Assembly: GCF_902825235.1 (NCBI RefSeq)
Contig: NZ_CADEAJ010000001.1
Coordinates: 189,096 to 253,095 of the forward strand
Origin: Bartonella vinsonii subsp. vinsonii
GTDB lineage: Bacteria; Pseudomonadota; Alphaproteobacteria; Rhizobiales; Rhizobiaceae
Length of the DNA stretch: 64,000 nucleotides
Direction: 5' to 3'
Shown here: positions 52,997 through 63,812 of the stretch, piece by piece
Layout: each line of letters starts with the position of its first letter
Position numbering within the stretch: the first letter of the stretch is position 1
The notes under the pieces: generated by a model
Seen by the model: the letters and a program-made list of their open reading frames with translations, nothing else
Database searches by the model: none
What the model was told of the DNA's origin: nothing
Translations under genes and position numbers: made by a program

Positions 52997-53398
52997 TTAT
53001 TTGACAGCGCCCTCAAAAGCATTAGGTGTTGTGTCCTTTAAATATTCCAAAGCCTTTTTTGCAGAAGCAACTAAAGCAGAAAATGCTGCTGCTTCGTGAA
53101 CTGCTATATCTGAAAGAACCTTACGATCAATTTCTATACCCGCTTTCGATAAACCATCAATAAAGCGCCCATAAGTTAAGCCTTCTGCGCGAACAGCTGC
53201 ATTAATTCTCTGAATCCACAAAGCACGGAAAGTCCGTTTTCTATTTTTGCGATCACGATACGCGTACTGCTTAGAACGATCAACTGCTGCCTTAGCCGCA
53301 CGAATGGTATTTTTACGACGACCGTAAAAACCTTCAGCCTGTTTAAGAACTTTTTTGTGTTTTGCGTGCGCTGTCACACCTCTTTTTACACGTGCCAT
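52997..53398 (-). CDS. rplT: 50S ribosomal protein L20
   Basis: L20 is an early 50S assembly protein that binds 23S rRNA. The 133 residues open [31 protein letters not shown] and contain [25 protein letters not shown]. It follows rpmI by 33 bases. infC, often the first gene of this operon, is not adjacent here. Intact. Confidence 0.97.
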   Translation of the reverse strand: MARVKRGVTAHAKHKKVLKQAEGFYGRRKNTIRAAKAAVDRSKQYAYRDRKNRKRTFRALWIQRINAAVRAEGLTYGRFIDGLSKAGIEIDRKVLSDIAVHEAAAFSALVASAKKALEYLKDTTPNAFEGAVK

Positions 53399-53431
53399 GT
53401 AATACTCTCCTAAAAATCAAAAGCGTAAGGT

Positions 53432-53635
53432 TTATAGACTATTTGGCAAATAACACTGAACAACTTTTTTAGCATCTTGTTCGCATAAAACCATCGTTCC
53501 ACGCGCATCGCGAATAAACTTATTCGAACGTTTAATCATGCCATGGCGTTTACCTGCTGCTGCTGCTTTAACTTTACCTGACGCAGTGATTTTAAACCGC
53601 TTCTTAGCGGATGATTTGGTCTTCATCTTGGGCAT
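53432..53635 (-). CDS. rpmI: 50S ribosomal protein L35
   Basis: This is a small basic protein of 67 residues, starting [23 protein letters not shown] and ending with VQCYLPNSL. The middle has [18 protein letters not shown]. It is the first gene of the rpmI-rplT unit, behind a structured leader. Intact. Confidence 0.96.
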   Translation of the reverse strand: MPKMKTKSSAKKRFKITASGKVKAAAAGKRHGMIKRSNKFIRDARGTMVLCEQDAKKVVQCYLPNSL

Positions 53636-53700
53636 TTTGCTACTCCATACATTTTATACATTATTCATTTCAGTGAATTTATTCACTCAGAATTTATTTA

Positions 53701-53761
53701 TTCAAGCGGACCAATGCTTGAACACGCATTTAAACAGCCACGGCATGCCCTGCCGAGCGGC
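53701..53761 (-). promoter_or_regulatory. Structured leader upstream of rpmI
   Basis: Two hairpins are predicted on the minus strand. A TTCAAGC/GCTTGAA stem (53701-53722), and a GC-rich stem CGGCA/TGCCG extended by GCC/GGC (53737-53761), notable in such AT-rich DNA. They stand 65-125 bases before rpmI, where L20-dependent autoregulatory leaders occur in other bacteria. No T-run follows, so they are unlikely to be terminators. Confidence 0.45.
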
Positions 53762-53809
53762 TCCAACAGCGTTTTCATAAGCTAGTATACACAAAATAGC
53801 AAGAGCGTA

Positions 53810-54550
53810 TCAAAAAAAAATTGGAGCACCGTTTCCTTGAACTTCAACCAAAGGTGCTGGAATTGCATTTGTTTTGATTGCTGCTTTACACAAATCAGCA
53901 ATAATGCATTGCGTACATTGTACTTTACGCGCTTGACAAATGTAACGCCCATGTAAAATAAGCCAATGATGTGCATGATGCAGATAATGTATAGGAATAA
54001 TCTTTAATAACTTTTCTTCAACAATCTCTGGTGTTTTGCCAGGTGCTAAACCAAGACGGTTTCCAAGACGCAAAATATGCGTATCTACCGCTAGTGTTGG
54101 ATGACCAAAAGCAACATTCAAAACAACATTCGCCGTTTTTCGCCCCACTCCAGGGAGGGACATAAGATCTTCACGTTTTTCAGGCACTTTACCGCCATAT
54201 TGGTCAATTAAAAAATTGCAAAGCGCATAAACATTACGCGCTTTTGCACGCCAAAGGCCAATTGTACGAATATGGCGTGCAATTTCTTCTTCTCCTAATG
54301 CAACCATTTTTTCCGGCTGATCAGCAAGGCGAAATAATTCTTTAGTTGCTTTATTAACACTCGTATCTGTCGCTTGAGCCGAAAGAATAACCGCAACCAA
54401 AAGAGTAAAAACATTGGTATAGATAAGATCACTCTTCGGAACTGGGCGTTGAACAGAAAAACGGCGAAAGATTTCTTCAATTTCGTCTTCGCTATATAAT
54501 ATTTCAGAAGATTTTTGCATCTTTAACAATTTACTTGTTCTCTGAGCCAT
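53810..54550 (-). CDS. nth: Endonuclease III
   Basis: Nth is a DNA glycosylase and AP lyase for oxidised pyrimidines. The 246 residues have the helix-hairpin-helix LMSLPGVGRKTANVVLNVAFG with the catalytic Lys, VDTHILRLGNRLGL (catalytic Asp) and the [4Fe-4S] ligands in CQARKVQCTQCIIADLC. The N-terminal about 15 residues are variable. It is a single gene, divergent from the small heat shock gene. Confidence 0.96.
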   Translation of the reverse strand: MAQRTSKLLKMQKSSEILYSEDEIEEIFRRFSVQRPVPKSDLIYTNVFTLLVAVILSAQATDTSVNKATKELFRLADQPEKMVALGEEEIARHIRTIGLWRAKARNVYALCNFLIDQYGGKVPEKREDLMSLPGVGRKTANVVLNVAFGHPTLAVDTHILRLGNRLGLAPGKTPEIVEEKLLKIIPIHYLHHAHHWLILHGRYICQARKVQCTQCIIADLCKAAIKTNAIPAPLVEVQGNGAPIFF

Positions 54551-54668
54551 TGTACTCTCTCATCTTCTCTCTTGAACTTATCACCCACGCTCGCCATATG
54601 AGAGGCATGCAGCAAACATTTTTTATAAAGTTTGGTCAAGTAAAGCCGCTTTGAAGAGGACATTCACA

Positions 54669-55097
54669 ATGACACATGTGACGCCTTTCTCCAATCCCTT
54701 TCTTTTAGGATTTGAAACGATAGAAAAAACCTTGCGTCGTATTGGTAAAGCCGATGAGGCTTATCCAGCCTATAATATTGAGCGTTTACACAAAAATGAT
54801 GACGCAAATCACATACGCATAACTTTGGCTGTTGCTGGGTTCAAAGTTGACAATCTTAATATTTTACTCGATGATAATCAATTAATCATTCATGGTAAGC
54901 AAACAGATAATCAAAACCATCAATATTTATATCACGGTATAGCAGCACGTCAATTCCAACGTACTTTTGTTCTTGCAGAGGGAATGCACGTTGCAAATGC
55001 CGAGTTGAAAAATGGTCTCTTATCAATTAATCTACATCAACCAAAAGCAAAAAAACAAACAAAACAGATTCCAATCAAAGTCAATAGTAATGAGTAG
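54669..55097 (+). CDS. Small heat shock protein, Hsp20/IbpA type
   Basis: The protein has 142 residues with a central alpha-crystallin domain (YNIERLHKNDDANHIRITLAVAGFKVDNL ... RQFQRTFVLAEGMHVANAELKNGLLSINL). This is the alphaproteobacterial IbpA-like class, an ATP-independent holdase. The ATG at 54669 was chosen because GAGGA lies nine bases upstream; an in-frame TTG at 54651 exists. It is followed by a DUF1150 gene 29 bases later, a common pairing. I saw no clear sigma32 promoter or ROSE element. Confidence 0.92.
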   Translation: MTHVTPFSNPFLLGFETIEKTLRRIGKADEAYPAYNIERLHKNDDANHIRITLAVAGFKVDNLNILLDDNQLIIHGKQTDNQNHQYLYHGIAARQFQRTFVLAEGMHVANAELKNGLLSINLHQPKAKKQTKQIPIKVNSNE

Positions 55098-55126
55098 TAA
55101 AAACTAAGGCATAAAGGAATAATAAA

Positions 55127-55378
55127 ATGGGAGAACACAAACAAAACTTGTTGTTGCAAAGTACCGCCCATTTTGATGCAGGGCAGATTGCTTATTTAAA
55201 AAAGGTTTGCACAGATGACCTAGCTAAAAATTTTCCAGATCTTCCACCAATGACACCCGGCATTACAATATGGGCGCTCTTTGGTGAAACAGGTTATCCA
55301 ATCATTTTGTCTGATGAGCGCTCTATCGCTCTTGCAGGCGCCAACGAACATGAACTTCAAATTGTAACTCTACACTAA
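55127..55378 (+). CDS. DUF1150 family protein
   Basis: The protein has 83 residues and unknown function. The family core MTPGITIWALFGETGYPIILSDERSIALAGANEHELQIVTLH is complete. It is usually encoded next to Hsp20 in alphaproteobacteria and here is probably cotranscribed with it. A terminator follows. Confidence 0.87.
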   Translation: MGEHKQNLLLQSTAHFDAGQIAYLKKVCTDDLAKNFPDLPPMTPGITIWALFGETGYPIILSDERSIALAGANEHELQIVTLH

Positions 55379-55412
55379 TCTATTTTACAAAAAGTAATTG
55401 AAGCATCTTTAT

Positions 55413-55456
55413 AGACTGTCTTATTCCTCCTTTGTAAGGTAGGAGGCGGTCTTTTT
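55413..55456 (+). terminator. Terminator after the hsp20-DUF1150 unit
   Basis: A compound hairpin, AGACTG ... CCTCC pairing with GGAGG-CGGTCT, is followed by TTTTTAT. Confidence 0.6.
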
Positions 55457-55916
55457 ATGAATGAATTGAAAGGAAATCATTTCAGTTTTGAAATAGCTCA
55501 CTCTTTTCAATCAGAAAATATGGCAGAAAATATGGGTGTTCTTAACTTTATACTATTCCAAGACCATCATTTTTAAAGAAATGGTCACTGTTTCTTTATT
55601 TTTCACAAAAGTACGGTTCTGGAGATCTTTACTCATCGATACCCTTTGAGATATTCAGTTTTCTGGCTTTTATAGTAAACTTTTTACCTCTTAATCCTGC
55701 ATCTTCTTTTTCACAGAGATCTTAAAGATCTTTGCTACAAGATCACATGATCTTCTCAAATGCATTACAAAAAAATCTTGGGACTTTCTTGGGATTTTTT
55801 TGTTGCCTTGATGCCTTAAATATAGCCCTTCCCAAAATCATACCCTCTGAGTAAGAAATTCTGCATTCGTATCCATTTTAAAACCAATCCAGTCTTTTGA
55901 GTCAGAATCCCCCTTT
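55457..55916. other. Intergenic stretch, no gene seen
   Basis: About 460 AT-rich bases lie between convergent genes. They have short self-complementary words (for example TTAAAGATCTTT near 55720 and CTTGGGA repeats near 55780) but no T-tailed hairpin, RNA gene or recognisable protein remnant. Confidence 0.45.
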
Positions 55917-56504
55917 CTAACGCCATCCACATGTTTTCAATTGCTGTTCATACTTTCTGGACAAGTTTTCCATACGCTGTGCTGCCTGTGCAAGTGCTGT
56001 AGAGACATAACCTCCACTGCGAGCATAAGCCCCGTGACCCATATGATAATTTAAATAAAGGCTATAGGCATCATTAAACCTTATACCATTGCGTTGAACA
56101 GTCTGGCGATGATACCAAGCAACAAAATCAGCAGCATCTGCAAAATTTGTACGCCGTGCATAAGGTCTTCCCGCGGAACGGAGATACATTGCCCATGTAC
56201 TATCAAGTGCTTGGGAATAGCCATACGCTGTCGATCGGCGCTTCCATGGAATAAAACCAAGAAGTTTTGTGCGCGCAGGACGTGCATTGTGCCGAAAATT
56301 CGATTCCATATTAATAGTCGCAAGAATAATAGACATAGGAATTCCATAACGCATTTCGGCACGTTTAGAAGCTCTTCCCCAATTATCAAAAAAGCCATCT
56401 TTCTGCGCTAAAATGGCGCAAGCATTGTTGATATATCTCGGAGGTGCTGTTGCACATCCCTCCAGCAAAAACACCAATGCCCCTAAAAACAAAAGGTGTC
56501 GCAT
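55917..56504 (-). CDS. Transglycosylase SLT domain lipoprotein
   Basis: The protein has 195 residues with a lipoprotein signal (MRHLLFLGALVFLLEGC, lipobox LEGC). The lysozyme-like domain carries the catalytic Glu in NMESNFRHNA and the conserved AYGYSQALDSTWAMY and YLNYHMG. It would cleave peptidoglycan glycan strands at the outer membrane. The ATG at 56504 has GAGAGGA upstream; the longer open frame to 56567 would bury the signal. No operon partner. Confidence 0.88.
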   Translation of the reverse strand: MRHLLFLGALVFLLEGCATAPPRYINNACAILAQKDGFFDNWGRASKRAEMRYGIPMSIILATINMESNFRHNARPARTKLLGFIPWKRRSTAYGYSQALDSTWAMYLRSAGRPYARRTNFADAADFVAWYHRQTVQRNGIRFNDAYSLYLNYHMGHGAYARSGGYVSTALAQAAQRMENLSRKYEQQLKTCGWR

Positions 56505-56600
56505 ATCTTTATTCCTCTCATTAGGAAATGAATGAGATATGGATACTAAAAAATTATTACTAATCAATAAAGAACTCTCGTTGTGCTGGAAAGATTCACT

Positions 56601-57785
56601 TCACTCCTCATCAACCAAAGGCAATGTTTTGGGCTGCACAGAAGCAGCCATTTTCGTTGGCAAAGAGTCCTTTTCTTTTAATTCAAAAGTTTCAATACGA
56701 TTAGCCCGTTTCATAATTTTGGAGGATGATATTAAAATAGCCTCTATATCCTCACCCGCTTTGTAAAAATGCTTCTGTAAAGCGCGGACACGCGTATCCA
56801 TTCGTCCAAAATCTTCCATTAATTTTGTTACTTCTGATTGAATCAAATGGGCTTGTTCACGCATTCGCGCATCTTTCATAATAGTTTGTACAACCTGAAC
56901 AGATAACATCAACAAAGACGGTGAGACAATAATCACATGCGATCGATTGGCTTTTTGTACCAATGGTTCAAAATCTTCATAGATTGTTGCAAAAATCGAT
57001 TCTGATGGCACAAAGAGAAAAGCGGTATCATGTGTTTCTCCAGGAATTAAATATTTCTGCGCAATATCGCGAATATGAACTTCCATGTCGGTGCGAAATT
57101 GGCGTTCTGCCTCCTGACGCTCTTGCGCCGTTGCTGCTTTACGCATGGCATTCCAAGCTTCCAGAGGAAATTTAGCATCAATAACAAGAGAAGGGGCCTT
57201 ATTCGGCATGTGAATGAGACAATCTGGTCGTTTTCCATTTGAAAGAACGGCCTGAAAAACATAAGCATTAGCCGGTAGAGCATCGGCAATAATTGCTTCC
57301 ATCCTTCCCTGACCAAAAGTGCCACGCGTCTGCTTATTGCTTAAAATAGCCTGCAACTGAACAACTTGTCCTGTAAGCGATTGGATATTATTTTGTGCCG
57401 CATCAATGACCGCTAAACGCTCCTGCAAACGATTCAAATTTTCATAAGTAGATTTGGTTTGTACCTGAAGCGTTTGACCCAAATTGGTTGTCATCCCATT
57501 GAGTTGCTCACTTATAGACTTATTTAATTCAGCTTGCCTTTGACCAAAAATTTCTGCCATAGTTTGCATTCGTCCTTGCATTTCAGCTTGTGTTTTTAAC
57601 AATGCCTCCATCTGTATTTGTGCTTCACGAGCGCGTTCAGCAATTTCACTTTCCAAAAGTCCCTTTTTTCGATGAGAATGTATCAACATAAAAAAGGCTA
57701 AGCAAACCAGTATAAATAAAAACAAAATCACCAATTGAACTAAAGATCCATCAATAAGCAGCAAAGAAGAAAACGAATCAAACAT
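56601..57785 (-). CDS. rmuC: DNA recombination protein RmuC
   Basis: RmuC limits inversions and is a PD-(D/E)XK-like nuclease relative. The 394 residues have an N-terminal membrane helix (LVILFLFILVCLAFFMLI), a long coiled coil (about residues 40-150) and the RmuC domain with PDCLIHMPNKAPSLVIDAKFPLEAWNAM and FLFVPSESIFATIYEDFE. It diverges from def across 93 bases. Confidence 0.93.
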   Translation of the reverse strand: MFDSFSSLLLIDGSLVQLVILFLFILVCLAFFMLIHSHRKKGLLESEIAERAREAQIQMEALLKTQAEMQGRMQTMAEIFGQRQAELNKSISEQLNGMTTNLGQTLQVQTKSTYENLNRLQERLAVIDAAQNNIQSLTGQVVQLQAILSNKQTRGTFGQGRMEAIIADALPANAYVFQAVLSNGKRPDCLIHMPNKAPSLVIDAKFPLEAWNAMRKAATAQERQEAERQFRTDMEVHIRDIAQKYLIPGETHDTAFLFVPSESIFATIYEDFEPLVQKANRSHVIIVSPSLLMLSVQVVQTIMKDARMREQAHLIQSEVTKLMEDFGRMDTRVRALQKHFYKAGEDIEAILISSSKIMKRANRIETFELKEKDSLPTKMAASVQPKTLPLVDEE

Positions 57786-57878
57786 GAGAAGTAATATAAC
57801 GCTCTTATCGTAAAAAAGCGCGCAAGAATCTGTTATTTAAATATTGACCCATAACACACCATTGTTTAATCTACGCTT

Positions 57879-58409
57879 ATGCCACTTAAATCTTTAGTTA
57901 CCTTACCTGATCCGATTTTACGGGAAATATCCAAACCTGTTGAGCATATTGATTCAGCTCTCCAGCAGCTTGCTGATGACATGCTGGAGACTATGTATCA
58001 TGCTAAAGGTGTTGGTCTTGCTGCTATTCAGATCGGCATACCACTGCGTATGTTGGTCATTGATGTCTCTGGAAATGATGACGCGAAAAATCCACTTGTT
58101 ATTATAAACCCTGAAATTTTATGGCTTTCAGAGGAACGTAATATTTACAAAGAAGGCTGCCTTTCCATTCCTGAATATTATGCAGAAGTTGAACGTCCAA
58201 AACGCCTTTGTGTTCGCTATCAAAATCGTGAAGGAAAACAAACAGAAATTGAAGCAGACAATCTCTTAGCTACTTGTTTACAACACGAAATTGACCATTT
58301 AAATGGCTGTCTTTTTATTGACCATATTTCGAAACTCAAACGTGATATGGTGATACGGAAATTTAAAAAACACGCAAAAGAGAAAAAGACAGAGGAAGCA
58401 CTTTTATAA
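57879..58409 (+). CDS. def: Peptide deformylase
   Basis: Def removes the N-formyl group from nascent proteins. All three metal-site motifs are present in 176 residues: [26 protein letters not shown] and [14 protein letters not shown]. The stop overlaps the fmt start by one base (TAATG), so def and fmt, which act on the same formyl group, are coupled. Confidence 0.97.
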   Translation: MPLKSLVTLPDPILREISKPVEHIDSALQQLADDMLETMYHAKGVGLAAIQIGIPLRMLVIDVSGNDDAKNPLVIINPEILWLSEERNIYKEGCLSIPEYYAEVERPKRLCVRYQNREGKQTEIEADNLLATCLQHEIDHLNGCLFIDHISKLKRDMVIRKFKKHAKEKKTEEALL

Positions 58410-59338
58410 TGGCATTACGATTAAGTTTTATGGGAACGCCTGATTTTTCTGTTCCCATTTTACATGCTTTGTTGGATGCTGGTCATGAGATTGTAGCTGT
58501 TTACAGTCAACCCCCTCGTCCAGCAGGACGTCGTGGTCTTAAACTTATCCCCTCACCTGTGCAAAATGCAGCACAAGAAAAATCCATTCCTGTCTTCACA
58601 CCGCAAACACTTAAAACAGCCGAACAACAAGCCCAATTTGCAGCGCTTTGTGTTGATGCTGCTGTTGTTGTTGCCTATGGACTTCTCTTACCGAAAGCCA
58701 TTCTTGAAATACCCCGTTTTGGTTGTTTTAATGCCCATGCTTCACTTTTACCACGTTGGCGCGGCGCTGCACCTGTTCAACGTGCAATTATGGCTGGGGA
58801 TAAAGAAACGGGAATGATGATTATGAAAATGGATGAAGGACTGGATACGGGGCCTATCGCGCTTTCCCATTCTATCCCGATCACCGATAACATGACGACC
58901 TTTGAACTTTCAGATAAACTCTCACATATAGGCGCAAAACTTATGATAGAAGCTCTATTGGCTCTTGAAAAAGGACAGCTTAAACTGACCCCACAATCAG
59001 GGAAAGGTATAACCTATGCCTCCAAAATCAAAAAGGAAGAGACCCGCATTGATTGGACAAAGCCTGCCGAACTTATTCATAGGTATATCCGCGCACTTTC
59101 CCCCTCTCCTGGTTGCTGGTGTAACATGCATATTGGTGATAGAGAAGAACGTGTGAAAATTCTTGGAAGTCGTTTAACGACAGGTCCTTCTCTTGAAATT
59201 GGTCGGAGAGAACCAAATTCTTTGATTATTCATTGCGGACAAGGGCGTCTTGAAATAACCCATCTGCAAAGATCTGGTGGCAAAATTCTTGATAGCGCAA
59301 CATTCTTGCGAGGCGCTCATATTTCGGCTGTTTTTTAA
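58409..59338 (+). CDS. fmt: Methionyl-tRNA formyltransferase
   Basis: Fmt formylates initiator Met-tRNA. The 309 residues have [18 protein letters not shown], the formyl-THF active site [36 protein letters not shown] and a C-terminal OB-like domain. It overlaps def by one base, and truA begins one base after its stop. Confidence 0.97.
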   Translation: MALRLSFMGTPDFSVPILHALLDAGHEIVAVYSQPPRPAGRRGLKLIPSPVQNAAQEKSIPVFTPQTLKTAEQQAQFAALCVDAAVVVAYGLLLPKAILEIPRFGCFNAHASLLPRWRGAAPVQRAIMAGDKETGMMIMKMDEGLDTGPIALSHSIPITDNMTTFELSDKLSHIGAKLMIEALLALEKGQLKLTPQSGKGITYASKIKKEETRIDWTKPAELIHRYIRALSPSPGCWCNMHIGDREERVKILGSRLTTGPSLEIGRREPNSLIIHCGQGRLEITHLQRSGGKILDSATFLRGAHISAVF

Positions 59339-59339
59339 T

Positions 59340-60083
59340 ATGCCCCGTTTTAAACTCACTCTTGAATATGATGGCTCAAATTATGCTGGTTGGCAACGTC
59401 AAACAGAGTTGTACACTGTACAAGGAGCTCTCGAACAAGCCATTTTTTGCTTCTGTGGACAACAATTGACCATTACAACAGCAGGTCGAACTGATGCAGG
59501 TGTACACGCTACGGGGCAAGTTGCGCATGTTGATTTTGAAAAAAACTGGGGCTCCCATACTGTACGCGATGCACTCAATGCACATTTACAAAAACAGGGG
59601 GAGAGTATTTCGATTTTGAAGGTAGAAAACGTTCCCGATAGCTTTGATGCGCGATTTTCCGCAATCAAACGCCATTATCTTTTTAAAATTCTCAATCGCC
59701 GCTCTCCGCCTGCTCTAAATGCTAAACGCGTATGGTGGTTGCCAAAACCCCTTAATGCTGAAGCCATGCATGAAGCGGCTCAAAAACTTGTAGGGCAACA
59801 CGATTTTACCACTTTTCGCTCTGCACATTGCCAAGCCAAAAGCCCTATTCGCACCTTAGAGCGTCTTGATGTTCAAAGAGAAGGAGAGGAGATCTTTCTC
59901 TATGCACAAGCCCGCTCTTTTCTTCATCATCAAATTCGTTCCTTTGCAGGAAGCCTCATGGAAGTAGGTATCGGACGCTGGACAGCAAATGATCTTGAAG
60001 CAGCTCTTCATGCTAAAGATCGCACACGTTGTGGTGTCGTCGCACCGCCTTCAGGACTTTATTTGACCAAAGTGGAATATTAG
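59340..60083 (+). CDS. truA: tRNA pseudouridine(38-40) synthase
   Basis: TruA modifies the anticodon arm. The 247 residues start [21 protein letters not shown], contain the catalytic Asp in [17 protein letters not shown], and end with [21 protein letters not shown]. The ATG at 59340 fits the family; the open frame reaches back into fmt. def-fmt-truA is one operon. Confidence 0.96.
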   Translation: MPRFKLTLEYDGSNYAGWQRQTELYTVQGALEQAIFCFCGQQLTITTAGRTDAGVHATGQVAHVDFEKNWGSHTVRDALNAHLQKQGESISILKVENVPDSFDARFSAIKRHYLFKILNRRSPPALNAKRVWWLPKPLNAEAMHEAAQKLVGQHDFTTFRSAHCQAKSPIRTLERLDVQREGEEIFLYAQARSFLHHQIRSFAGSLMEVGIGRWTANDLEAALHAKDRTRCGVVAPPSGLYLTKVEY

Positions 60084-60115
60084 CTTTCCTGCAAAGTAGC
60101 TTCTTCAACAATGAT

Positions 60116-60979
60116 TTAAGAAAGCTTATAAAAGACACGAATTTCTTCAAAAGCTTCCGCTGCTGTATTGACAAATGTTATCAGTGTGAGATCTGAAGGA
60201 GAGATCGTACCTTGCGCTGATAAATAATCAAAATTAATCGCGTTATCCCAAAATTCTTGTCCAAATAATAAAATCGGAACCCGTTTCATCCGTCCCGTTT
60301 GTATTAAAGTTAACGTCTCAAACAACTCATCCAGAGTACCAAATCCTCCAGGGAAAACGGCTAATGCTTTTGCCCGCATTAAAAAATGCATTTTGCGCAT
60401 CCCCAAATAATGAAAATTAAAACATAAATGTGGAGTCACATAAGAATTAGGCGATTGCTCATGGGGCAAAACAACATTTAAACCAATTGTTGGTGCACCA
60501 ACATCAGAAGCACCACGATTTCCTGCTTCCATTACCCCTGGTCCTCCCCCTGTGACAACTACAAATTCACGATACTCAGTCATAGCAGAATAGCATGAGC
60601 ACAAACGTGCAAATTCCCTTGCCTCATTGTAATAATGCGACAGAGCATGCAAATTCTTCTTTTGTGTTTCATTTTTTGCCGCCCACGCTTCTTGTCCAGG
60701 TTGAGGAATACGTGCACCACCAAATAAAACAACGGTTGATTGAATATTACATTCTTGAAGCATTATTTCTGGCTTTAAAAACTCAAGTCCAATACGTTGT
60801 GAGCGTAGTTCAGGACGCATCATAAACTCTTGGTCAAGATAGGCCAAACGATAAGTAGGCGAACACATTTGTGCTGAACGGGAGATTGTATGTACCTGTT
60901 GTAGAGCTTCCTTCACGTGAAGAAATGAACACCAACTCTTTTTTTCCTCTTTTCTTTTTTCTTTATAGCTTTTTGTCAT
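60116..60979 (-). CDS. LOG family (TIGR00730) protein
   Basis: The protein has 287 residues of the LOG/lysine-decarboxylase-like superfamily, which in plants and some bacteria releases cytokinin bases or other nucleotide ribose phosphates. Motifs: VVTGGGPGVMEAGNRGA and PGGFGTLDELFETLTLIQTGR. The basic N-terminal 30 residues are not conserved and the start could be later. Substrate not known. It converges with truA. Confidence 0.87.
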   Translation of the reverse strand: MTKSYKEKRKEEKKSWCSFLHVKEALQQVHTISRSAQMCSPTYRLAYLDQEFMMRPELRSQRIGLEFLKPEIMLQECNIQSTVVLFGGARIPQPGQEAWAAKNETQKKNLHALSHYYNEAREFARLCSCYSAMTEYREFVVVTGGGPGVMEAGNRGASDVGAPTIGLNVVLPHEQSPNSYVTPHLCFNFHYLGMRKMHFLMRAKALAVFPGGFGTLDELFETLTLIQTGRMKRVPILLFGQEFWDNAINFDYLSAQGTISPSDLTLITFVNTAAEAFEEIRVFYKLS

Positions 60980-61086
60980 ACATCTGTCCTATTTCTTCAT
61001 CGTTTTATTTGACTGAAAACATTTCTTCGCGTAGGTCATAGAGAATAAATCTTGAAGCTTTCAACTTGTTTAACGGAACTCTTACC

Positions 61087-61935
61087 ATGATTCATCTTAC
61101 ACAACTTGAAATAGTTATTGAAAAAGCCTTTGAAGACCGTGATTCTATCAATACTACGACAAAGGGTGAAATTCGCGAGAGTGTCGATTATGTATTAAAC
61201 CTTCTTGATAAAGGTGAAATCCGTGTTGCAGAACGTCAAAAAGATGGGCAATGGCATGTTCATCAATGGTTAAAAAAAGCCGTTCTTCTCTCTTTTCGAC
61301 TTAATCCTATGCAAATTATTTCTGGTGGGATAAATGGAACATCTTGGTGGGACAAAGTTCCCTCAAAATTTTCTGGTTGGCAAGAAGCAGACTTTAAAAA
61401 AGCCGACTTTCGTTCCGTCCCTGGAGCAATCGTGCGCCATTCTGCCTACATTGCTCCAAATGTCATCTTGATGCCCTCCTTTGTAAATCTTGGTGCCTTT
61501 ATAGATGAGGGAACAATGGTTGATACATGGACTACCGTTGGCTCTTGCGCACAAATTGGTAAACATGTCCATCTTTCTGGGGGCGTTGGAATTGGAGGTG
61601 TTTTAGAGCCACTACAAGCAAATCCAACGATTATTGAAGATCATTGTTTTATCGGCGCGCGATCTGAAATCGTTGAAGGCTGTATTATCCGTGAAGGCGC
61701 TGTTTTAGGTATGGGAGTCTTTATTGGAAAATCTACAAAGATCATTGATCGTACAACAGGTGAAATTTTTATAGGCGAAGTACCAGCCTACAGTGTTGTT
61801 GTTCCAGGTTCTCTTCCCAGCAAACCATTATCAAACGGTGAAGCAGGACCAAATCTTTATTGCGCTGTTATAGTCAAACGCGTTGATCAAAAAACACGAG
61901 AAAAAACGTCCATTAATGATCTTTTGCGTGATTAA
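61087..61935 (+). CDS. dapD: 2,3,4,5-tetrahydropyridine-2,6-dicarboxylate N-succinyltransferase
   Basis: DapD succinylates tetrahydrodipicolinate in the succinylase route to diaminopimelate and lysine. The 282 residues have the N-terminal helical domain and a left-handed beta-helix of hexapeptide repeats ([37 protein letters not shown] ... [11 protein letters not shown]). The start ATG at 61087 is favoured over the open frame at 61066. argD in the window could supply the next transamination step. dapE is not adjacent. Confidence 0.96.
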   Translation: MIHLTQLEIVIEKAFEDRDSINTTTKGEIRESVDYVLNLLDKGEIRVAERQKDGQWHVHQWLKKAVLLSFRLNPMQIISGGINGTSWWDKVPSKFSGWQEADFKKADFRSVPGAIVRHSAYIAPNVILMPSFVNLGAFIDEGTMVDTWTTVGSCAQIGKHVHLSGGVGIGGVLEPLQANPTIIEDHCFIGARSEIVEGCIIREGAVLGMGVFIGKSTKIIDRTTGEIFIGEVPAYSVVVPGSLPSKPLSNGEAGPNLYCAVIVKRVDQKTREKTSINDLLRD

Positions 61936-61983
61936 AAATCACGCCTCAAACTTCTTCGCTTATTGATAAAAAGCGTAATCAAT

Positions 61984-62004
61984 AAGGGAAAATTCTCCCT
62001 TTTT
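61984..62004 (+). terminator. Terminator of dapD
   Basis: Stem AAGGGA / TCCCTT followed by TTTTTC on the plus strand. The region to lepA is short, so lepA may use the same hairpin. Confidence 0.55.
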
Positions 62005-62006
62005 CA

Positions 62007-63812
62007 TTATTTATTCATTTTAAGCGCTTGAATAAAAGCTGACTGCGGAATTTCTACTTTTCCGAATTGGCGCATCCGCTTTTTGCCTTCTTTTTGCTTT
62101 TCTAAAAGTTTGCGTTTACGCGTCACATCACCCCCGTAACATTTAGCCGTCACATCTTTACGCAACGCACGAATTGTCTCACGTGCAATGATTTTACCAC
62201 CAATCGCTGCTTGAACTGGAATCTGAAACATATGCTGAGGAATAAGATCTTTTAGTTTTTCACACATTGAGCGTCCGCGCCTTTCCGCAATCGTACGGTG
62301 TACAAGCATCGACAATGCATCAATAGACTCTCCATTTACCAAAATAGACATTTTAACCAGATCGCCCTCTGCATAACCTGTCATTTGATAATCGAAGGAA
62401 GCATATCCCTTCGAGATTGACTTTAAACGATCATAAAAATCAAAAACAACTTCATTCAGCGGCAAATCGTATGTAACCATAGCGCGCGTTCCTACATAGG
62501 ACAAACTCACTTGGACTCCCCGCCGTTCTTGGCAAAGCTCTAAAATTGCACCAAGATAGTTATCAGGAGTCATGATTGTCGCCCGAATCCATGGTTCTTC
62601 AATGGAAGAAATTTTAACAATATCAGGCATATCAGCTGGATTATGCAATTCTTTGACAGAGCCATCATTCATATTCATACGATACACAACCGAAGGCGCT
62701 GTCGCAATGAGATCTAAATTAAACTCACGTTCTAATCGCTCTTGAATAATTTCGAGATGAAGAAGCCCTAAAAATCCACAACGAAAGCCAAACCCTAAAG
62801 CTGCCGATGTTTCCATTTCAAAGGAAAAACTTGCATCATTTAAACGCAACTTTCCCATGGCTGCACGCAAATCTTCAAAATCAGCAGCATCAATGGGAAA
62901 AAGTCCACAAAAGACAACCGGTTGTGCAGGTTTAAAACCAGACAATGCCTCTTCACAGGGGCGCCGTTCTTCCGTAATGGTATCACCAACCCGTGTATCA
63001 GCAACTTCTTTAATAGAAGCTGTTATAAAACCAATCTCTCCTGGTCCTAATTCATCAACATGAACCATTTTGGGGGTAAAGACTCCAACCCGTTCAACGA
63101 GATATCTTGCTCCTGTCCCCATCATGCGAATAGTTTGTCCCTTTTTCAACACACCATCAATCACCCGCACCAAAACGATGACACCAAGGTAACTATCATA
63201 CCAACTATCAACCAACATTGCCTTTAAAGGTTTGTTAACATCACCAGTACGTGGAGATGGCAACTGAGTAACAATTGCTTCCAAAACATCAGGAACTCCC
63301 AAACCTGTTTTTGCTGATATTTCGACGGCTTCAGAGGTATCAATGCCAATCACATCTTCAATTTGTTCTTTAACACGTTCAGGTTCTGCTGCTGGAAGGT
63401 CAACCTTATTGAGCACAACAACCAATTCATGAGAATTATCGATAGCTTGATAAACATTCGCCAATGTTTGCGCCTCTACACCTTGGCTCGCATCTACAAC
63501 CAAAAGTGAACCTTCACAAGCTGCCAATGAACGCGATACCTCATAAGCAAAATCAACGTGACCAGGCGTATCAATAAGATTTAAAATATAAGTCTCACCG
63601 TCCTTTGCTTTATAGTGCAAACGCACTGTTTGTGCTTTAATAGTAATTCCACGTTCACGCTCAATATCCATGGAATCGAGCACTTGCTCTTTCATTTCTC
63701 GTGTCTCAAGCCCTCCTGTTATTTGAATCAGACGATCAGCCAAAGTCGATTTTCCATGGTCAATATGCGCCACAATGGAAAAATTACGGATATAATTACG
63801 ATCTATTGTCAT
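62007..63812 (-). CDS. lepA: Elongation factor 4 (LepA)
   Basis: LepA is a translational GTPase that acts on stalled or mistranslocated ribosomes. From the ATG at 63812 it has 601 residues, the normal length: [16 protein letters not shown] (G1), the [13 protein letters not shown] switch, [23 protein letters not shown] (G3), [13 protein letters not shown] (G4), and the LepA-specific C-terminus ending [26 protein letters not shown]. The frame opens further to a TTG at 63848. The 150 bases to the window edge hold no gene I can support. Confidence 0.97.
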   Translation of the reverse strand: MTIDRNYIRNFSIVAHIDHGKSTLADRLIQITGGLETREMKEQVLDSMDIERERGITIKAQTVRLHYKAKDGETYILNLIDTPGHVDFAYEVSRSLAACEGSLLVVDASQGVEAQTLANVYQAIDNSHELVVVLNKVDLPAAEPERVKEQIEDVIGIDTSEAVEISAKTGLGVPDVLEAIVTQLPSPRTGDVNKPLKAMLVDSWYDSYLGVIVLVRVIDGVLKKGQTIRMMGTGARYLVERVGVFTPKMVHVDELGPGEIGFITASIKEVADTRVGDTITEERRPCEEALSGFKPAQPVVFCGLFPIDAADFEDLRAAMGKLRLNDASFSFEMETSAALGFGFRCGFLGLLHLEIIQERLEREFNLDLIATAPSVVYRMNMNDGSVKELHNPADMPDIVKISSIEEPWIRATIMTPDNYLGAILELCQERRGVQVSLSYVGTRAMVTYDLPLNEVVFDFYDRLKSISKGYASFDYQMTGYAEGDLVKMSILVNGESIDALSMLVHRTIAERRGRSMCEKLKDLIPQHMFQIPVQAAIGGKIIARETIRALRKDVTAKCYGGDVTRKRKLLEKQKEGKKRMRQFGKVEIPQSAFIQALKMNK

